Source of the DNA: Oerskovia turbata
Lineage (GTDB): Bacteria > Actinomycetota > Actinomycetes > Actinomycetales > Cellulomonadaceae
Direction: 5' to 3'
Assembly (NCBI RefSeq): GCF_000718325.1
Contig: NZ_JOFV01000006.1
Coordinates: 124,001 to 188,000, forward strand
Length of the DNA: 64,000 nt
Shown: positions 59,824 through 64,000 of the stretch, one piece after another
Numbering within the stretch: position 1 is the first letter of the stretch
How the letters are laid out: every line of letters starts with the position of its first letter
Translations under genes and position numbers: made by a program
Notes under the pieces: generated by a model
Told to the model about the DNA's origin: nothing
The model's input: only the letters and a program-made list of their open reading frames with translations
Databases searched by the model: none

Positions 59824-62800
59824 TCACCGCGACTGCGGCGCTGAGTCGGGGACATCATTGCCGTGCGAGGCAGGTTGCGTCGAACCTGTCTCGTCGTCGG
59901 CCTCGACCCGTCCCCGTGCGGTCGCCGACTGGAAGGCTGCGAGACGGGCCCGCAGCTGCTCCGGGTCACGATCGATCTTCGCCGTGAACCGGTCGACGTA
60001 CTCCTCGCGGTTCACGGTCCGGGCCCGACGCGTCAGGCCCGAGCTCGTCACGTCCGGACGCTCCTGGGGGCTGTACGTCCCCGCGGAGTCGGCGTACGCC
60101 TTGCCCTGGACCTCCGGACCGTTGCGCAGCAGCGTCGACATCTCCTCGTACAGGACCGCGGAGGCGATCCAGTCCGAGCGGGCCTCGACGGAGTCCGAGA
60201 CATAGCTCGGGTCGAGAGGCTCGATGGGTTCGGGCGCCGGGCGACGCACGAGCGGCGTCGGACCGGCAGGCACACCCGCGGTCTGCTGACCTGCTGACGG
60301 AGCCTGGGCCGGCGGCTGCGGCGGAGCGAACGCCGTCGGAGCAGGCTGCTGGTAGGCGGCCGGCTGCGGTGCAGGAGTCTGCTGCGGTGACGGAGCAGGC
60401 GGCTGGTACGCGGACGGCTGCTGCAGCGGAGCCTGCTGCGGCGCGACCGGCGCCGCGCCGGCCGGCTGCGACGCGAGCGCTGCGGCCGAGGGCGTGACGA
60501 CCGGCATGGCCCCGGTCCGGGGACGGCGGTTGAAGATGCCACGCTTGCGCGCCTGGCTCTCCCGCAGCGACCTGCGCGTCGGCAGGTCTGCCATGAGGTC
60601 CTCGAACTTGGGGAGCGCCTCGAACGACAGCTCCTCCGGGATCTCCTCCCGCGCCGGGGGCGCTGGCTGCTGCGACACGGGCTGGGGCACGGCCTGCGCC
60701 GTGGGAGCCGAGTACTGCTGCTCCTGGGCAGGCTGGACGGGCACCTCGAAAGGCGCCGGAGCCGGACGGGCGTCGACGTGCGCAGCGGGGGCCGCGTACG
60801 GGACCGGCTGAGGAGCCGCAGCCGAGCGCTGGGGGAGCTCGACGGCAGCGGCCGAGCGCTGCGGGAGCGCCGCGGCAGGCGCCTCGGCGACCTGCGGTTC
60901 GACCATCTGCGGTTCGGCGATCTGCGGCTCGGTCGCAGCGGGCGCCGGGGCCTGCGCGATCGGGCTCGACTCCTCGCTCGGCGCGAGCGGCTCGATCGCG
61001 AACTGCGGGGCCCACGTACCGTCGTCGGGCACGAAGTCCGGGACCGAGATGTCGGTCGCCGACACGTCGGGCGCCGCGTCGAGCTCGACGGCCTGCTGCT
61101 CGGACGTGGCCGTGTCCGCCGCACCGAGAGCGCGGAAGCTCGTGAACATCGCCGAGCGCGTGCTCACGTCGAGCACGGGGATCTCGGCCGACTGAGGCTG
61201 CAGGGGCGGCAGGACGCCCGTGGTCTCCGCGGGGCTCGCGGCACGGGCCCGGCTCGGGAGCGAGCTGCCCGACGACGCCACGCCCTCGGGCGGGGACCAA
61301 GCCTCGGGAACGGCCGGCAGGTCGAGCGGGAGCGAGGGGGTCGCGAGCGGCGGCAGCACGATCGAGCCGGTCTGCGGACCGGGGACGAACGAGGCGCTCG
61401 GCGCGGAACCTGCCGGGTCCATGCCGCGCGAGCGACGACGGGGCATGCCCGTCGAGGTGGCGCCGTCGGTCAGGGCGGCGAGGTCGACCGGGATCGCGAC
61501 GGGCGCATCCTCGTCGACGTGCGGGGTCGTGGTCGTCGCCGGGCCCGAGTAGACGGGACCCGACGGCTGCGCGGGAGGCGCCGAGAGCTGGTTCGCGGCG
61601 ACCTGCGTGCGGTTGTCCAGCGGGTCGGTCGGCATCGGCAGCGGGACGTTCGAGTCCGGCACGAACAGGACGTTCGGGAAGCTGACCGTGACGAGCGTCC
61701 CCGCGCCCTCGGGTGCGCGCTCGAAGGTGACGCTCGCGCCGAGGCGGTCCGAGATGCGCCCGACCACGTACAGGCCCAGTCGCTGCGAGCCCACGACGTC
61801 CGATGCGGCGTGCGCGTTGACCTTGCGGTTCGCCTCGACGATCTCCTCGGGCGTCATGCCCAGGCCGTGGTCGCGGACGATGATCTTGACGAACCGCTCG
61901 TCACGCGCGGTGCTGACCTCGACCGGCGTGTGCGGCTCGGAGAACATCGTCGCGTTCTCGAGGAGCTCGGCGATGAGGTGTGCGGCGTTGAGCGCGTTGT
62001 GCCCCAGCATCAGCGGGTCGACGACGAGGTTCAGGCGGACGCGGTCGTACAGCTCGATCTCGGACGACGCCGTACGGATGACGTCGGAGGCGGGCATGGG
62101 CTGACGGACGCGACGGCCCGAGTCGATGCCCGCGAGCACGAGGAGCGACTCGGCGTTGCGGCGCATACGGGTCGCGAGGTGGTCGAGGCGGAAGAGGTTC
62201 GACAGCGTGTTGGCGTCTTCCTCGGAACGCTCGAGGTCGTCGAGGAACGCCAGCTGGCGATTGAGCAGCACCTGGTCACGACGAGCCACGTTGACGAACA
62301 TCTCGGCGATCGAACCACGCAGGGCCGCCTGCTCGCGGGCCACCTGGATCGTCGTGGAGTTCACGTCGTTGAACGCGTTCGCGAGCTGACCGACCTCGTC
62401 GCTCGACTCGACCGTGATGGGCTGGATGTTGATGCCCGGTCCCTGACCCGGCACCGAGACCTGCTCGACCATGCGCGGGAGCTGGTCCCGGACGTCCTGG
62501 GCCGCGCTCGTGAGACGGCGCAGAGGGTTCACGATCTGGCGGGCGATGGCGCCTGCCACGAAGATGCTGGCACCGAACGCGACGAGCGTCACGAGGATCG
62601 TCAGGACGGCTCGTGTCACGGCCGCGGCGGCGATGTCCGACGCCATCTCGCCGGCGTCCTTGCGGACGTCGTCACGGACCGGGGTGATGTTCGCGAGGTC
62701 GTTGGCGGAGGCCGTGGCCCAGTCCTCCTTGTTCGTCACGCCCACTGCCGCGTTGGCCGCGAGCGAGTCTCGCAGGTTGACGTAGGAGCCGATCGGGGAG

Positions 62801-63546
62801 GGGATCGCGAGGCCGGTGCGCAGCCCGCGCACCTCCTTGCGGGCGGCCGCGGCCTTGGTCTGGCCCTCGCTGACGATGCGGGCGGCGCGTTGGGCGTCGT
62901 CGAGCACACCCGGCGTGACCGTGCCGCCGTTCGCCTGGTCCTGGGCGATGTCCTGGAAGAGGAACGAGACGACGGGGAGCTCGAGCGCGACCTGGCTCAT
63001 GAGGACGTTCGACGCGACGTACGCGTCGAGGACCTGGGCCAGTCCGCGGTCCTGCGCGGTGTCGGCCAGCACGCGGGGGACGTCGAGCGCGTCGTCGATC
63101 AGCGTGTTGTAGGACGACGTGAAGCCGAGCTCCTGGATCGTCTTGTTGTCGATCTTCTTGCGGAGCGCCTCCAGCTCGTCGCGGTCCTTGACGGTCGCGT
63201 CGACGGCCCGGGTCACGCGGGGGTCCAGCATGGACATGTTGACGTCGCCGTACACGCGGTCACGTCGGTCGAGCGCCTTGTCGGTCTCGGCTCGCGCCTC
63301 CTCGACCAGCGCGTCGGCGTTCTCGACGCCACGCACCCGCTGGAGCTCTGCGGCGCGCTCGGCGGCCACGGCCTTCCCGGCGACGTCCTGGGAGGCGAAG
63401 GCCTCCACCAGGGCGACGGTCTGGTTGGCCACGCGCGCCTCGTTGATCGCCTGAACCGAGAAGACCGTTGCGGCCAGGAACAGGACGAAGACAGGCAGCG
63501 CGAGTGCCGCAAGGATCTTCCCGCGAACGCTCAACCTGCGGAGCAT
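59824..63546 (-). CDS. cvnA: Conservon sensor-kinase-like protein CvnA, very long C-terminal tail
   Basis: 1240 residues. Membrane helix at about 12-33, extracytoplasmic nitrate/nitrite-sensor-like domain, second helix near 315-335, HAMP, a dimerisation region, then an HATPase_c domain with N-box AELLENATMFS, DHGLGMTPEEI and GLYVVGRISDRLG. No clear phospho-accepting His box of the ordinary type is seen. The last about 540 residues are low-complexity Pro/Gln/Ala/Ser with repeated QPxAPQ and PQxAEPQ units. The ATG at 63546 has GGAGAGAGG upstream. CvnA proteins sense a signal and control the coupled GTPase; the signal is unknown. Confidence 0.93.
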   Translation of the reverse strand: MLRRLSVRGKILAALALPVFVLFLAATVFSVQAINEARVANQTVALVEAFASQDVAGKAVAAERAAELQRVRGVENADALVEEARAETDKALDRRDRVYGDVNMSMLDPRVTRAVDATVKDRDELEALRKKIDNKTIQELGFTSSYNTLIDDALDVPRVLADTAQDRGLAQVLDAYVASNVLMSQVALELPVVSFLFQDIAQDQANGGTVTPGVLDDAQRAARIVSEGQTKAAAARKEVRGLRTGLAIPSPIGSYVNLRDSLAANAAVGVTNKEDWATASANDLANITPVRDDVRKDAGEMASDIAAAAVTRAVLTILVTLVAFGASIFVAGAIARQIVNPLRRLTSAAQDVRDQLPRMVEQVSVPGQGPGINIQPITVESSDEVGQLANAFNDVNSTTIQVAREQAALRGSIAEMFVNVARRDQVLLNRQLAFLDDLERSEEDANTLSNLFRLDHLATRMRRNAESLLVLAGIDSGRRVRQPMPASDVIRTASSEIELYDRVRLNLVVDPLMLGHNALNAAHLIAELLENATMFSEPHTPVEVSTARDERFVKIIVRDHGLGMTPEEIVEANRKVNAHAASDVVGSQRLGLYVVGRISDRLGASVTFERAPEGAGTLVTVSFPNVLFVPDSNVPLPMPTDPLDNRTQVAANQLSAPPAQPSGPVYSGPATTTTPHVDEDAPVAIPVDLAALTDGATSTGMPRRRSRGMDPAGSAPSASFVPGPQTGSIVLPPLATPSLPLDLPAVPEAWSPPEGVASSGSSLPSRARAASPAETTGVLPPLQPQSAEIPVLDVSTRSAMFTSFRALGAADTATSEQQAVELDAAPDVSATDISVPDFVPDDGTWAPQFAIEPLAPSEESSPIAQAPAPAATEPQIAEPQMVEPQVAEAPAAALPQRSAAAVELPQRSAAAPQPVPYAAPAAHVDARPAPAPFEVPVQPAQEQQYSAPTAQAVPQPVSQQPAPPAREEIPEELSFEALPKFEDLMADLPTRRSLRESQARKRGIFNRRPRTGAMPVVTPSAAALASQPAGAAPVAPQQAPLQQPSAYQPPAPSPQQTPAPQPAAYQQPAPTAFAPPQPPAQAPSAGQQTAGVPAGPTPLVRRPAPEPIEPLDPSYVSDSVEARSDWIASAVLYEEMSTLLRNGPEVQGKAYADSAGTYSPQERPDVTSSGLTRRARTVNREEYVDRFTAKIDRDPEQLRARLAAFQSATARGRVEADDETGSTQPASHGNDVPDSAPQSR

Positions 63547-63743
63547 ACGAACCTCTCTCCATACCCTGTGACCAGCGGATCGTCGTGAGGTCCGGTCGGC
63601 TGCGACCATCCCCCACTCGCCAGACGTGCGTACTAACTATCGGTGCACTTGCCCCAGGGACCTAATCCGGTCATCCAGGGCAGGCAGAGGGCTTCGTGGA
63701 GGATCCCGACGATGCCCGACACCCGCCCTCACCCACGAGGCCG

Positions 63744-63757
63744 TAGTGTCTTTCGCG
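63744..63757 (+). promoter_or_regulatory. Possible leaderless start of the quinone oxidoreductase gene
   Basis: TAGTGT (63744-63749) lies 8 nt before the GTG. No Shine-Dalgarno sequence is present. A -35 is not clear. Confidence 0.35.
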
Positions 63758-64000
63758 TGCGAGCCGTCACGATAGCCGCCCCGGGTGGCCCAGGGGAACT
63801 CACCGTGTCCGACCTCCCTGACCCCGTCCCGGGTCCGGACGAGGTGCTGATCGACGTCGTCTCGAGTGGCGTGAACCCTGCTGACCTGCTACAACGCGCC
63901 GGAAAGTACCCCCCGCCAGCGGGTGCGCCGGTCTGGCCCGGTCTGGAAGTTTCTGGGGTGATTTCGTCCGTCGGGTCCCGTCTCACAGGGTGGGACGTCG
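63757..64000 (+). CDS. NAD(P)H-dependent quinone oxidoreductase (MDR family), partial
   Basis: The frame runs off the right edge after 81 codons. It starts VRAVTIAAPGGPGELTVSDL and continues PDEVLIDVVSSGVNPADLLQ, RAGKYPPPAGAPVWPGLEVS and GVISSVGSRLTGW. This is the N-terminal GroES-like domain of zinc-free medium-chain dehydrogenases of the QOR/PIG3 class, which reduce quinones with NADPH. An in-frame ATG at 63712 would add 15 residues that are not conserved, so the GTG at 63757 is used. The 210-bp gap to cvnA is divergent and presumably holds both promoters. Confidence 0.88.
   Translation, partial: MRAVTIAAPGGPGELTVSDLPDPVPGPDEVLIDVVSSGVNPADLLQRAGKYPPPAGAPVWPGLEVSGVISSVGSRLTGWDV

Noticed and set aside
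60778..63588. 936-codon open frame opposite cvnA
   Set aside because: Antisense artefact with no domain features; cvnA is supported by domains and operon context.
63712..63757. Upstream ATG as start of the quinone oxidoreductase
   Set aside because: It adds 15 residues rich in Pro/Arg that do not fit the conserved N-terminus, and it lies across the likely -10 box.

Overview
The window is high-G+C DNA with actinobacterial gene content. The markers are a conservon-type signalling cluster, an Mrp Na+/H+ antiporter operon with fused A/B subunits, clpB with a HAIR box, a Dcd of the bifunctional actinobacterial length class, DUF2510 and TM2 surface proteins, and an actinomycete integrative and conjugative element (AICE). 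A micrococcalean actinomycete of the Cellulomonas/Oerskovia/Cellulosimicrobium type is likely; this is inferred from style, and no species is claimed.

Layout. At 1-2240, on the minus strand, lies a three-gene export-type ABC operon (peptidoglycan-binding adaptor, ATPase, MacB/FtsX-like permease cut by the window edge). 2307-6323 is a tandem array of paralogous lipoproteins, with a small secreted protein and several decayed copies. 6468-13771 holds a lipid-kinase-like protein, a CAP/SCP secreted protein, clpB, an alpha/beta hydrolase and a cation diffusion facilitator. 13947-22276 holds a lipoprotein, the mnhA/B-C-D-E-F-G operon and a PadR regulator. 22354-25281 holds an unknown protein, dcd, a TM2 protein, tRNA-Gly and a small membrane protein. 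25434-28970 is a molybdate uptake operon (HTH-TOBE protein, ModA, and a ModB-ModC fusion with a repeat-built linker). 28955-34996 is a LacI-controlled sugar ABC operon with an AGE-family epimerase and two matching operators. 35328-37690 holds a membrane-anchored HNH-type nuclease and a hexapeptide acetyltransferase.

37759-49023 is an AICE integrated in the 3' end of tRNA-Arg(ACG), bounded by a 45-bp direct repeat. Its core (SCO3933-like regulator, TraSA/FtsK translocase, RepSA initiator, excisionase, tyrosine integrase) is on the plus strand next to the tRNA. A divergent DUF5919 regulator with an inositol-monophosphatase-like gene is transcribed away from it. The far end carries two lower-G+C cargo genes: a PD-(D/E)XK (DUF4365-like) protein with a repeat-rich C-terminus, and a helical DUF5677-like protein. 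These are the best candidates for an undescribed (defence-like) system.

49339-57568 holds a fumarylacetoacetate-hydrolase-family enzyme, an ABC/FtsX pair, tRNA-Ser(GCT), a TetR-controlled MMPL transporter and a ThrE-type exporter. 57717-63546 holds tRNA-Ser(TGA) and a complete cvnABCD conservon. The right edge cuts a quinone oxidoreductase gene.

A 22-bp-period repeat (CACCCTCGGCGG plus a variable 10 bp) lies around the 13947 lipoprotein, runs into the mnhG 3' end, and reappears inside the modBC gene, where most units are 21 bp and so stay in frame.
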